Shown: in pieces, positions 17,894 to 25,816 of the stretch
How positions within the stretch are numbered: position 1 is the stretch's first letter
Layout: every line of letters begins with the position of its first letter
Assembly (NCBI RefSeq): GCF_001417775.1
Contig: NZ_BBZJ01000015.1
Span: forward strand, 310,001 to 374,000
Direction: 5' to 3'
DNA: 64,000 nt
DNA from: Streptomyces sp. TP-A0356
Lineage (GTDB): Bacteria > Actinomycetota > Actinomycetes > Streptomycetales > Streptomycetaceae
The notes under the pieces: model-generated
Seen by the model: only the letters and a program-made list of their open reading frames with translations
Told to the model about the DNA's origin: nothing
Database searches by the model: none
Program-made: the position numbers and the translations under genes

Positions 17894-18994
17894 GTGAACG
17901 TGACGGCAGACGAGGGGGCGCCGACGCGGTCGGCCCGGCCCCGCGCGCTGGTGCTGCGAGCGCTCGGGCTGGGCGATCTGCTGACCGCGGTTCCCGCGCT
18001 GAAGGCGCTACGACGGCATCTGCGCCACCACGAGATCGTGCTGGCCGCACCCGAGCGGCTGTCCGCGGCGGCCTCCGCCACCGGTCTGGTGGACCGGTTG
18101 CTGCCCACTTCGGCGCCCGGCCGGGAGGTGCCCGCCGCGCTGGCGTGGTCCGGACCGGCGCCGGATCTCGCCGTGGACCTGCACGGCAACGGACCGCCGA
18201 GCCATCTGCTGCTCCAGCGGCTGCGTCCCCTGCGGCTGTTCGCCTACGCGCACCCGGGGACCCCCGGTATCTCGGGTCCCGCGTGGCGGGAGGACGAACA
18301 CGAGCGGGACCGGTGGTGCCGTCTGCTGGGCTGGTACGGCATCGAGGCCGACCCGGTGGACCTGGGGATCCCGCACCCCGCGACCCCCTCCCCCGCGCCC
18401 GGCGCCGTCGTCGTGCATCCCGGCGCCGACGCGGGCGCCCGCTGCTGGCCCAAGGCGCGGTTCGCGGCCGTGGCACGAGAGGTGCACCGCTGGGACCATG
18501 ACGTGGTCGTGACGGCGGGTGCGGGCGAGGGCCCGCTGGCGCGATGGGTGGCGGACCGGGCCGGGCTGCCGTCGGGCGCGGTCCTGGGAGGCGCCGGTGA
18601 CATGGCGTTCGACCAGCTGGCCGCCCTTGTCGCGGGGGCCCGCTGCGTGGTCGTCGGGGACACCGGTCTCGCCCATCTGGCCACGGCGCTCGCCACGCCC
18701 TCGGTCGTGCTGTTCGGTCCCGTCGCCCCCCGGCTGTGGGGGCCGCCGGCGGACGCGCGGCACCGGGTGCTGTGGCATCCCGGGGACGACGACTCGGCCC
18801 GCCCCGGTGACGCCCACGGCCGGCTGCCGGACGAACGACTGCTGAGGATCACCGTCGGTGAGGTCCTGGATGCGGTACGCGGACACCTGGAACCTGGCCA
18901 GGGGCCGCAACCGGAGCCGGACCGGGGCGCGAGCAGCGGCGGAGCGGGATCCGGTCCCGGGCCCCTGACGACGGGCCTGCGAGCGAGCGGATAG
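17894..18994 (+). CDS. Second GT9-family (heptosyltransferase-like) glycosyltransferase
   Basis: The 366-residue product has the GT9 fold: LVLRALGLGDLLTAVPALKALRR near the N terminus, VVVHPGADAGARCWPKARFAAVAREV, and VVVGDTGLAHLATALATPSVVLFGPV (the conserved Asp/Gly-Thr-Gly-Leu-Ala-His). It is a close relative of the GT9 at 12271 but differs across the acceptor half, so two heptosyl (or related) linkages are likely. The GTG start at 17894 has GGAGAGG (17882-17888) before it; the 53-nt gap after hldE is the largest in the latter half of the cluster. It is the last cluster gene before a hairpin. Confidence 0.9.
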   Translation: MNVTADEGAPTRSARPRALVLRALGLGDLLTAVPALKALRRHLRHHEIVLAAPERLSAAASATGLVDRLLPTSAPGREVPAALAWSGPAPDLAVDLHGNGPPSHLLLQRLRPLRLFAYAHPGTPGISGPAWREDEHERDRWCRLLGWYGIEADPVDLGIPHPATPSPAPGAVVVHPGADAGARCWPKARFAAVAREVHRWDHDVVVTAGAGEGPLARWVADRAGLPSGAVLGGAGDMAFDQLAALVAGARCVVVGDTGLAHLATALATPSVVLFGPVAPRLWGPPADARHRVLWHPGDDDSARPGDAHGRLPDERLLRITVGEVLDAVRGHLEPGQGPQPEPDRGASSGGAGSGPGPLTTGLRASG

Positions 18995-18999
18995 CGGAC

Positions 19000-19032
19000 G
19001 GCGGCCGAGGGCCCACCAGGACCCCGGCCGCC
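19000..19032. terminator. Bidirectional stem-loop between GT9 and MFS genes
   Basis: Arms 19000-19007 and 19025-19032 pair perfectly (8 bp); after a one-base bulge (A19008), 19009-19011 pair with 19022-19024. It sits exactly between the convergent stops at 18994 and 19042 and can serve both. Confidence 0.6.
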
Positions 19033-19041
19033 CCGGCGCAC

Positions 19042-20499
19042 TCAGGCCGCGGTGCTCAGCTCCGGCTGTGCCTGCACACCGAGTTCCCTGGTGCGCAGGG
19101 CCACGGCCGGGGCGGTGCGGCGGCCACGAAGCGCGAAACCCGCTCCGATCGCGCCGGCGATGATCAACCCGCCGGTCACGAGGGCGCCCCGTGCTCCGGC
19201 CAACTGCATGAGGAGGCCGAGCGCGGGCGGCCCTCCCAGGCCCCAGGCCGTGCTGATGGTGCGCCACACCCCGAGCACCCGCCCGCGCATATGCGCGGGC
19301 GGATCGGTCTGCAGGACCGTCGTCCCGGCGGTGTCGGAGACGGTCTCCACCACGGCCATGGGCAGCACGAGCACCAGCAGGACGGCGAGCGACGGCGAGA
19401 GACCCGCCACGATCTGCAGGAGCGCCCCCGCGGCGGCCAGGGTGCCCACGATCCGCACCGAGGGGCGGCGCAGCTTGGCGCCGAGGACCGCGCCGATGAT
19501 GCCTCCGACGGCAAGGACGGTGGAGACGGTGCCGAACGCCCCTGCGCCGCCGGCGAGCGGGCCGGTCACCAGGACGGCCAGGGTCAGGCCGTAGTTCCGT
19601 CCGAAGACCGCGCTGATCCCGGTGATACCCGCGAGCGCGACCAGTCGCGGGCGGCGCATGAAGAAGGCCAGGCCCTGCCGCACGGTCATGTCCTGATCGG
19701 CGGGCCGGGTGCCGCGCTGGGCGGGGATGGCGGGCGCGCCGCCCCGGGCCCGACGGACGGCGCCGTAGGCCGGCCGGAGGAAGGGGATCACCGCGGCGAC
19801 GAAGAGGAAGGAGACTCCGTTGGCGGCGTAGGCGGCGGCCGTGCCGAAGAAGCCGACCGCGACACCGGCGAGCGCCGTACCGGCCAGCCGACCCGCGCTG
19901 TGCACCAGGGAGCCGACGCCGATGGCGGACGGGACGTCCTCCGCCGGCACCAGGTCATTGCCCAGCAGGGCGCAGGCGGGCGCGTCGACCGTGGCGATCA
20001 GGCCGGTGATCCCGGCCAGCACCATCAGTACGGGCAGATCCAGCCGGCCGAGCACGACCAGGGCGGCCGTCACGAAGGCGACGGTGCCGAGAAGCGCCTG
20101 GCTGACGGCGGCGGTCAGTTTCCGGGGCCAGCGGTCGACGGCGGCGCCGCCGGCCAGGCTCACCAGAAGACCGGGGGCGGCCTGCACGGAGACCGAGAGA
20201 CCCGTGGCGGCGGCGGATCCGGTGATCTGCAGGACCAGCAGGTTCTGCACCGTGAGCTGCATCCATGTGCCGGCGTTCGACACGAAGTTCGCCAGGGACC
20301 ACCAGCGCATGCTGCGGTACTTCAGGGATCGCCATGGCGAGGAGGACTCGGCCGCCCGGGGAACGGGGGCGGCGTCCGATGCGGGAGGGGCCGGGACGGG
20401 AGCAGGAAGGGGCAAGGAAGTGGCGGGGGAAGAAGGCACAGTGAAACTCGGGAACGATCCCTGGGGACTCGCATGGGGGTCGGCGGGAGTTCGGAACAC
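19042..20499 (-). CDS. MFS transporter (EntS-like exporter type)
   Basis: The 485-residue protein has a 60-residue soluble, Pro/Ala-rich N terminus, then twelve hydrophobic segments. The WSLANFVSNAGTWMQLTVQNLLV start and SVSVQAAPGLLVSLAGGAAVDRWPRK loop resemble the MFS-3/EntS family of drug and siderophore exporters. The start codon read is GTG at 20499; a shorter start about 20 residues downstream is possible. Substrate unknown. It faces the sugar cluster tail-to-tail, so co-function with it is not implied. Confidence 0.9.
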   Translation of the reverse strand: MFRTPADPHASPQGSFPSFTVPSSPATSLPLPAPVPAPPASDAAPVPRAAESSSPWRSLKYRSMRWWSLANFVSNAGTWMQLTVQNLLVLQITGSAAATGLSVSVQAAPGLLVSLAGGAAVDRWPRKLTAAVSQALLGTVAFVTAALVVLGRLDLPVLMVLAGITGLIATVDAPACALLGNDLVPAEDVPSAIGVGSLVHSAGRLAGTALAGVAVGFFGTAAAYAANGVSFLFVAAVIPFLRPAYGAVRRARGGAPAIPAQRGTRPADQDMTVRQGLAFFMRRPRLVALAGITGISAVFGRNYGLTLAVLVTGPLAGGAGAFGTVSTVLAVGGIIGAVLGAKLRRPSVRIVGTLAAAGALLQIVAGLSPSLAVLLVLVLPMAVVETVSDTAGTTVLQTDPPAHMRGRVLGVWRTISTAWGLGGPPALGLLMQLAGARGALVTGGLIIAGAIGAGFALRGRRTAPAVALRTRELGVQAQPELSTAA

Positions 20500-20650
20500 C
20501 GGCTGCGCTGCGCGGTGGCTCCACCGATCGGGCGGTGTGCCGTGCCGCCGGGAAACGTCTTCGCGGGCCCCGGGGCTACGACCTCGACCATGGTGGCAGA
20601 AGAGGCCCCCGAGTCGTCACTTTCTGCCCTCGGACCAGGTGCCGTACACG

Positions 20651-20683
20651 CGGCAAGTCCCCGATGCCGTCGGGGACTTGCCG
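20651..20683. terminator. Very strong stem-loop between DUF2795 gene and MFS gene
   Basis: A perfect 14-bp stem (20651-20664 with 20670-20683) closes a 5-nt loop. It lies about 80 nt downstream of the DUF2795 gene stop on the minus strand and about 150 nt upstream of the MFS start, so it should insulate the two. Confidence 0.75.
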
Positions 20684-20761
20684 CTCCATGTGCACTTGCT
20701 CACAGGGTCCGCGCGGCCGCCGTGCCACCCGGCGGCCGACGGCCGGGACAGGGCGCGGGTG

Positions 20762-21079
20762 TCAGCGCTCCAGTTCTTCCTCGATCGGCGGCTTGGGGGT
20801 GTCGCGAAGGTGTTGCGACAGCCCCGGCTTGCCGCCCTCGCGTGCCTGCTCGGCGCGCTGCGCGGGGCTGTGTCCGAGGTCCGAGTCCGGGTCCACCCGG
20901 ACCGACCGTGCCACCTCTTCCCGGCTGTTGTACTGCTCGGGCGGGATGCCGCGCAGCGCCTTGATCACCTCGTCCGAGGCGCCCGCCCTGCGCGCAGCCT
21001 CCACCAGTTGCTCCTTGTCGGCCGGAAGGTCGACGTCCTTGATGGCGTCCAGCACCTCCGGCACGGTGGTGTGCGCCAT
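20762..21079 (-). CDS. DUF2795 domain protein
   Basis: The 105-residue protein starts MAHTTVPEVLDAIKDVDLPADKEQLVEAARRAGASDEVIKALRGIP, the compact helical DUF2795 pattern, then an acidic, hydrophilic tail. It lies 62 nt downstream of the small acidic protein gene (21314-21141) on the same strand and may share its transcript. AGGAGGTC precedes the ATG. A second copy of the family is at 25464. Function of the family is not established; the neighbourhood suggests stress or redox. Confidence 0.85.
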   Translation of the reverse strand: MAHTTVPEVLDAIKDVDLPADKEQLVEAARRAGASDEVIKALRGIPPEQYNSREEVARSVRVDPDSDLGHSPAQRAEQAREGGKPGLSQHLRDTPKPPIEEELER

Positions 21080-21140
21080 GGGGACCTCCTTGCTCGTACG
21101 ACGCTTGTACGACCCTCGTGCGACGACATCGACGCGGGAG

Positions 21141-21314
21141 TCAGCGGTCCTCGAAGTCCTCCCGCTCGATCCCCGCCTCCTCCAGCGCCTCACGCAGGGT
21201 GCGGCCCGATGCCCCGTTGCCGGGCCGGGCCTTCCCGGCCTGCTCCTCGGCCGGCTTCCTGATCACCTCGTCGGTGGTGTCGGTCTTCGGTCGGTTCTCC
21301 TCGGGAACAGTCAT
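21141..21314 (-). CDS. Small acidic hydrophilic protein (57 aa)
   Basis: I translated this short frame directly. It begins MTVPEENRPKTDTTDEVI and ends LREALEEAGIEREDFEDR. It is very hydrophilic, with about 30% acidic residues, like small stress-induced streptomycete proteins. The coding frame fits the third-position GC pattern. A SigB-type promoter match lies 47 nt upstream (21361-21386). No known domain. Confidence 0.7.
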   Translation of the reverse strand: MTVPEENRPKTDTTDEVIRKPAEEQAGKARPGNGASGRTLREALEEAGIEREDFEDR

Positions 21315-21360
21315 CGCGGCGATTCCTCACATGCGCCTTCGGTTGCCTGAGCGACGCCGA

Positions 21361-21386
21361 GTACCCGAAGACCGGCTGTGGAACAC
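21361..21386 (-). promoter_or_regulatory. SigB-type promoter match for the 57-aa protein gene
   Basis: On the minus strand GTGT (21386-21383) is followed after 16 nt by GGGTAC (21366-21361). This matches the consensus GNNT-N14-16-GGGTAY reported for Streptomyces coelicolor SigB. It is 47 nt before the start codon. Confidence 0.45.
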
Positions 21387-21471
21387 CGGGAAACCGGGAA
21401 ACACCGGGAACATCCGGGTGGTCCCGAGTACTCGCACCGGGCACGGGCACGCGGGCATGTGTCACCCCGGT

Positions 21472-21987
21472 TCACGCTGCCCGGAGCGCGTCCTGCCCCT
21501 CTTGAAGACGTAGCTCCTCCAGCGTCCGCAGCTGTCGCTGGGCCCGCTCGAAGAGCTCCTCCAGCTCCCGCCGGTCAAGGCGCCCGTCGTCGTCCGCGAG
21601 CCGGAGCAGCAGCCGCCATCCGGCGGCCTTTCCCTCCACGCCGAGCCGAAGGAACTCGAGTTCGAGCACATTGGTGAGCGGAGAGCGGGCGACGATCCGG
21701 CCGTTGGGCTTCAGGCGTCCCGCCTTCTCGGACACCCACGCCGCGCCCACCTTGTAACGGTGCGGCGACACGCCGAGTCGGCTCATGATGGCGAGCAGAC
21801 TCCTGCGGTCCTCCGCGATCTCCGCTGCGATCGGCGCCAGGGCCTTGCCGAGCGGAGAGCCCTGCAGGGCCCGGGCCATGTACTGGGCACGCTCGGTGCC
21901 GATGGTCGCACCTGCCAGGTGGTCGTTGAGGTAGACGCCGAGCAGATCCGTGCGGATGCGTCCCCCCTGCCGAGACTGTGTCGTCAT
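21472..21987 (-). CDS. Ferritin-like helical protein of unknown function
   Basis: The 171-residue protein is almost all alpha-helical and mixed charged (RTDLLGVYLNDHLAGATIGTERAQYMARALQG at the start, REL/ELFERAQRQLRTLEELRLQ near the end). The DHLAG...ERAQ pattern resembles ferritin-like or rubrerythrin-type four-helix bundles, but I do not see the complete metal ligand set. The ATG at 21987 follows GGAAGGGG. A SigB-type promoter match lies upstream (22052-22077). It is divergent from cydA. Confidence 0.75.
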   Translation of the reverse strand: MTTQSRQGGRIRTDLLGVYLNDHLAGATIGTERAQYMARALQGSPLGKALAPIAAEIAEDRRSLLAIMSRLGVSPHRYKVGAAWVSEKAGRLKPNGRIVARSPLTNVLELEFLRLGVEGKAAGWRLLLRLADDDGRLDRRELEELFERAQRQLRTLEELRLQEGQDALRAA

Positions 21988-22051
21988 GGATCGTCCCCTT
22001 CCCCGGCGTCTTCCCGGCGTGCAGCCCGCCGATGGTGGCCAGGCCCCTCGG

Positions 22052-22077
22052 GTACCCGCTCCTCACGCGACCCACCC
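22052..22077 (-). promoter_or_regulatory. SigB-type promoter match upstream of the ferritin-like gene
   Basis: On the minus strand GGGT (22077-22074) plus 16 nt and GGGTAC (22057-22052) match the GNNT-N14-16-GGGTAY consensus. It is 65 nt before the start at 21987. GGGTACCC is itself palindromic, so the plus strand also has a -10 but without a good -35. Confidence 0.35.
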
Positions 22078-22234
22078 TCCCTGGAACGCGCCACCGATAT
22101 CCCGGTCATGTCCCCGTCAAGGGCCGTGGCCGATCGGAAACCGTGCGTGTCGCACGGCGGATACGGACCACGGTGCCGCGAAGCTGGGCCGGGGGGTGAC
22201 GCGCACAGCCGGGTGGTGAGAGAGGACGTGTCCG

Positions 22235-23647
22235 ATGAAGCCGGTCACCTTGGTGCCGCCCACACTGGCCGACGCGGCCGTCACCCCGGGCAATCTCGAC
22301 GCGGCTCGCGCCCAGATGGGGTTCTCCCTGGCCTGGCACATCGTGCTGGCCTGCCTCGGCGTCGGCCTGCCGCTCCTGACCCTTATCGCGGAGTGGAGGG
22401 GCGTGCGTACCGGGGACCCCGCCTACCGCCTCCTGGCGCGCCGGTGGGCTCGCGCCATGGGCGTGCTCTTCGCCGTCGGCGCGGTGTCCGGCACCATCCT
22501 CAGCTTCGAGTTGGGCCTGCTGTGGCCCGGGCTGATGGGAATCTACGGTCAGGTCATCGGCCTGCCGTTCGCGATGGAAGGCATCGCCTTCTTCATCGAG
22601 GCGATCTTCCTGGGCATCTACCTCTACGCGTGGGACCGGCTGCCGCCGCGCACCCATCTGCTCACCGGCCTGCCCATCGTCATCGCGGGCATCTCGTCGG
22701 CCTTCTTCGTCGTGTCCGCGAACGCCTGGATGAACCAGCCACGCGGGTTCACCCTGAGGAACGGCAAGGTCGTGCACGTCGATCCGTGGGCGGCGATGTT
22801 CAACCCGGCGACACCGCCGCAGACGACGCACATGATCCTGGCGGCCCTCATGGTGGCGTCCTTCCTCACCTGCAGTGTGTACGCGGTCGCCCTGCTGCGC
22901 GGCCGCCGGGACCGCTACCACCGCCTGGGCTTCACCGTCCCCCTGGCCCTGGGCGCGGTCGTCACCCCGGTGCAGCTGGTCGTCGGGGACTGGGCCGCAC
23001 GGTTCGTCGCCCACTACCAGCCGGTCAAGCTCGCCGCGATGGAAGGGGTCTATCACACCGGCAGCCACGTACCCCTGACGGTCGGCGGCATCGCGGGCCA
23101 GGGCGGCCTGAAGTACGGCCTGGAGATCCCCAACGGTCTGTCCCTGCTGGTCGGCTACAGTCCGAACACGGTGATCAAGGGTCTTGACCAGGTACCACCC
23201 GGAGAGCGGCCCCCCGTCACCGGCGTCCACCTGGCCTTCGACCTCATGGTCGGCTGTGGTCTGTTCCTGCTCGCGGTGGGTGTGTGGCTGCTCCTGCTCT
23301 CGCTGCGCCGCAGGCGCCGACCCGGCCCCTGGCTGGAGGGAGCGGGCCGCCCGCTCCGCGTCTTCCTCGCGCTCGGGGCCCTCACCGGACCGGCCGCGGT
23401 CGTCGCCCTGGAGTGCGGCTGGACGGTGACCGAGGAAGGACGCCAGCCCTGGGTGGTGTGGGGCCTGCTGCGCGTCCACGACGCCGTGAACGTCGCTCCC
23501 GGGCTGATGGCCGGGCTCTGGCTGGTGGTGGGCGTCTATGTGCTGCTGACCGCGGGGACCGTCTATGTGCTCCGTCGGCTGGCACGCGAACGGCCCGTTC
23601 CCCTCGCTCCCCAGGAGCACGACGTCCGGGAGTACCCCGTTGTCTGA
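22235..23647 (+). CDS. cydA: Cytochrome bd (cyanide-insensitive-type) oxidase subunit I
   Basis: The 470-residue membrane protein has the CydA layout: FSLAWHIVLACLG with haem ligand His35, LPFAMEGIAFFIEAIF with conserved Glu residues, TTHMILAALM (a second His), EGVYHTGSHVP, and the quinol loop segment YGLEIPNGLSLLVGYSPNTVIKGLDQVPPGERPPV before VHLAFDLMVGCG (Met ligand). The quinol loop is short and the sequence style is of the cyanide-insensitive (CIO) branch. With CydB it oxidises quinol and reduces oxygen to water. Only 48 nt separate it from cydB. Confidence 0.95.
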   Translation: MKPVTLVPPTLADAAVTPGNLDAARAQMGFSLAWHIVLACLGVGLPLLTLIAEWRGVRTGDPAYRLLARRWARAMGVLFAVGAVSGTILSFELGLLWPGLMGIYGQVIGLPFAMEGIAFFIEAIFLGIYLYAWDRLPPRTHLLTGLPIVIAGISSAFFVVSANAWMNQPRGFTLRNGKVVHVDPWAAMFNPATPPQTTHMILAALMVASFLTCSVYAVALLRGRRDRYHRLGFTVPLALGAVVTPVQLVVGDWAARFVAHYQPVKLAAMEGVYHTGSHVPLTVGGIAGQGGLKYGLEIPNGLSLLVGYSPNTVIKGLDQVPPGERPPVTGVHLAFDLMVGCGLFLLAVGVWLLLLSLRRRRRPGPWLEGAGRPLRVFLALGALTGPAAVVALECGWTVTEEGRQPWVVWGLLRVHDAVNVAPGLMAGLWLVVGVYVLLTAGTVYVLRRLARERPVPLAPQEHDVREYPVV

Positions 23648-23695
23648 CCGCTCGCACACCCGGCCTGTCCGCGCCACCGCGACGGGGAGACGCTG

Positions 23696-24712
23696 ATGCT
23701 CGCCAACGCGGCTCTTGCCGTCATGTGGATCGGCCTGACCTGTTACGCCCTGTTCGGTGGAGCCGACTTCGGGGCGGGACTGTGGGATCTGCTCGCCGGT
23801 GGCACCATGCGCGGCAGGGCTCCCCGCCGGCTCATCGAGCACAGCATCGGCCCGGTCTGGGAGGCCAACCACGTATGGCTGATCTTCGTCGTCGTCATGC
23901 TGTGGACGGACTTCTCCCCTGTGTTCGCCGCCGTGATGTCCACCCTCTACATTCCCCTCACCCTCACCGCCCTCGGCATCATCGCCCGCGGCGCCGCGTT
24001 CGCCTTCCGCAAGGCCAGCAGCGAGGTGTGGCAGCAGCGCCTGTTCGGCGGGTTCTTCGCCCTCTCCTCGGTCATCACCCCCTACTTCCTCGGCTCGGTC
24101 GCCGGAGCGCTCGCCTCCGGGCGCGTGCCTCCCGGCCTGGCGAAGGGCGATCTGGTCACCAGCTGGCTCAACCCGACCTCGGCGCTCGGCGGAGTGCTGG
24201 CCGTCCTCACCTGCGGCTACCTGGCGGCGGTCTACCTCACCGGTGACGCGTCCCGGGCCGGTGAACCGGACCTGTCGGCCTACTTCCGGCGCAGGGCCCT
24301 GGTCATCGGAGTGGTGACGGGCGCGGTGGCACTGGCAGGCGTCGCCGTCCTCCACGCGGACGCCCCGGGGCTCTTCCACGGCCTCACGCACCGGGCGCTG
24401 CCCCTGGTCTTGCTCTCCGCCCTGCTGGGCGCGGTCAGTCTGACCCTGCTGCTGCGCACCAGGCTCACCCTCGTGCGTATCACGGCCGCCGCGGCCGTCG
24501 CCGCCATCCTGTGGAGCTGGGGAGTCGCCCAGTACCCGCTGATGCTGCCCCCGTCGGTCACCGTCCAGGACACCGCGTCGCAGCCCTCCGCGCTCGGCGC
24601 CACCCTCGGGGCCCTGGCGGTCGGTGCGGTGCTGCTCGTCCCGTCCCTGCTGTGGCTGTACGCGCTCTTCCAGCTACGGCTCGCACCCGAGCACCCGCGG
24701 GACGGGCGTTAG
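23696..24712 (+). CDS. cydB: Cytochrome bd oxidase subunit II
   Basis: The 338-residue protein has eight or nine membrane helices and the CydB signatures MWIGLTCYALFGGADFGAGLWDLLAGG near the N terminus, RRLIEHSIGPVWEANHVWLIFVVVMLWTDF, and FGGFFALSSVITPYFLGSVAGA. It forms the oxidase with CydA. No cydC/cydD ABC genes follow, unlike many streptomycete operons; instead a hemerythrin and a DUF2795 gene come next after a hairpin. Confidence 0.95.
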   Translation: MLANAALAVMWIGLTCYALFGGADFGAGLWDLLAGGTMRGRAPRRLIEHSIGPVWEANHVWLIFVVVMLWTDFSPVFAAVMSTLYIPLTLTALGIIARGAAFAFRKASSEVWQQRLFGGFFALSSVITPYFLGSVAGALASGRVPPGLAKGDLVTSWLNPTSALGGVLAVLTCGYLAAVYLTGDASRAGEPDLSAYFRRRALVIGVVTGAVALAGVAVLHADAPGLFHGLTHRALPLVLLSALLGAVSLTLLLRTRLTLVRITAAAAVAAILWSWGVAQYPLMLPPSVTVQDTASQPSALGATLGALAVGAVLLVPSLLWLYALFQLRLAPEHPRDGR

Positions 24713-24743
24713 CCGGTCGTCGCCCGGGGCACCCGCGGTCCTG

Positions 24744-24767
24744 GGCGGGCCCGCCGGTGGGCCCGCC
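24744..24767 (+). terminator. Stem-loop after cydB
   Basis: A perfect 9-bp stem (24744-24752 with 24759-24767) closes a 6-nt loop, 31 nt after the cydB stop and 24 nt before the hemerythrin start. It may attenuate rather than end transcription. Confidence 0.5.
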
Positions 24768-24791
24768 GTACCGAACCGGAGGTGCTGAAGG

Positions 24792-25355
24792 ATGGGACAC
24801 GGAGGCAACGTCATCAACGAGCTGGTGACGGATCACCGCGAGGTGGAGGAGCTCTTCGGCCGGATCGAGGCGCTGCCGCCGGGCGACAAGGACCGCAAGG
24901 TCTACGCCGAGCAGGTCACCATGGAACTCGTACGTCACTCGGTGGCCGAGGAGGCCTACCTCTACCCGGCCGTGCGCGAGTACCTGCCCGATGGGGACGC
25001 CATCGCCGACAGGGAGATCGAGGACCACTCCAGGGCCGAGCGGACCATGAAGGACCTGGAGGGCCGGGAAGCCGACGACCCGGAGTTCGACCGCCTCATC
25101 GGCATGCTGATGACCGAGATCCGCTCCCACGTGGCCGACGAGGAGGAGAACCTCTTCCCCAGGCTGCTCCAGGTGGCTCCCGCGGGGGCGCTCGACGATC
25201 TGGGCGAGAAGGTCCGCCGGGCCAAGAGGACGGCACCGACGCGTCCGCACCCCTCCGCCCCGGACACGCCGCCGGCGAACAAGTTGCTCGCCCCCGGCGC
25301 AGGCCTCGTCGACCGGATCCGGGACGCGCTCTCGGGTCGCGGGGAGAAGGACTGA
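24792..25355 (+). CDS. Hemerythrin HHE-domain protein
   Basis: The 187-residue protein has the hemerythrin-like ligand spacing: VTDHREVEELF (His15), RHSVAEEAYLYP (His49 and acidic residues), EDHSRAERTM (His at about 78) and RSHVADEEENLFP (His at about 113 with Glu). These bind a di-iron site that senses or carries oxygen or nitric oxide, or protects against them. The C-terminal 40 residues are a Pro-rich linker plus a short helix. Its place right after a bd oxidase fits microaerobic or nitrosative-stress biology. Confidence 0.92.
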   Translation: MGHGGNVINELVTDHREVEELFGRIEALPPGDKDRKVYAEQVTMELVRHSVAEEAYLYPAVREYLPDGDAIADREIEDHSRAERTMKDLEGREADDPEFDRLIGMLMTEIRSHVADEEENLFPRLLQVAPAGALDDLGEKVRRAKRTAPTRPHPSAPDTPPANKLLAPGAGLVDRIRDALSGRGEKD

Positions 25356-25371
25356 CCGTCCCCGTCGCGGG

Positions 25372-25397
25372 GAATGCCTCCGCCGGGTCATGGGTAC
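25372..25397 (+). promoter_or_regulatory. SigB-type promoter match before the second DUF2795 gene
   Basis: GAAT (25372-25375), 16 nt, GGGTAC (25392-25397) match GNNT-N14-16-GGGTAY. It is 67 nt upstream of the start at 25464. Confidence 0.45.
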
Positions 25398-25463
25398 TCG
25401 GGTGCCCGGCGCTCAACGGCGCCCTTTCAACAGGAATCCGATGTCTCACCGCCTGGAGGAGCC

Positions 25464-25658
25464 ATGGCGGGTGTCAGCCCCACTGATCTGCAGAAAGCGC
25501 TGTCGGGCGCGGAGTACCCGGCGGACACCGAACAGCTCAAGAAGGTCGCCCGGAGCAACCACGCGCCCAAGGAGGTCACCGAGCGCATCGACCACCTCGG
25601 GAAGAAGCAGTTCCAGAACCCTGCCGAGGTGAGCAAGGCCGTCTTCCAGAACGAGTGA
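25464..25658 (+). CDS. Small DUF2795 domain protein
   Basis: The 64-residue protein (MAGVSPTDLQKALSGAEYPADT, then LKKVARSNHAPKEV) has the same helical pattern as the DUF2795 protein encoded at 21079-20762, so two paralogues bracket the cyd/hemerythrin genes. GGAGG is well placed before the ATG at 25464. A SigB-like promoter match lies upstream. Function of the family is unknown. Confidence 0.85.
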   Translation: MAGVSPTDLQKALSGAEYPADTEQLKKVARSNHAPKEVTERIDHLGKKQFQNPAEVSKAVFQNE

Positions 25659-25673
25659 ACCCGCGTGCGGATT

Positions 25674-25705
25674 GCGGCGGCCGGGACGCACGCCCCGGCC
25701 GCCGC
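25674..25705. terminator. Stem-loop between convergent DUF2795 and GT2 genes
   Basis: A perfect 12-bp stem (25674-25685 with 25694-25705) closes an 8-nt loop, 15 nt after the DUF2795 stop. It can end that transcript and, from the other side, the GT2 transcript after the 25-bp repeat array. Confidence 0.7.
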
Positions 25706-25716
25706 GCCGCGTATCC

Positions 25717-25816
25717 GCGGGCGGTCTCAGCCGATGTACCTGCGGGCGGTCTCAGCCGATGAACCTGCGGGTGGTCTCAGCCGACGTACCTGCGGGTGGT
25801 CTCAGCCGATGTACCT
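25717..25816. repeat. Four tandem 25-bp repeats overlapping a gene's 3' end
   Basis: Four head-to-tail copies start at 25717, 25742, 25767 and 25792. They differ at only a few positions (for example C/T in the GCGGGC/TGG part, T/A and T/C in GATGTACC). The unit covers the last codons Arg-Tyr-Ile-Gly and the TGA of the minus-strand GT2 gene, so the 3' end of that gene was copied downstream. As 25 is not a multiple of three, the copies are out of frame with each other. Confidence 0.9.

Noticed and set aside
22106..24391. A 761-codon minus-strand frame over cydA and cydB
   Set aside because: It is the mirror of the GC-rich reading frame; the translation is a Gly/Glu/Arg/His mix without membrane or domain pattern, while cydA and cydB are unmistakable.
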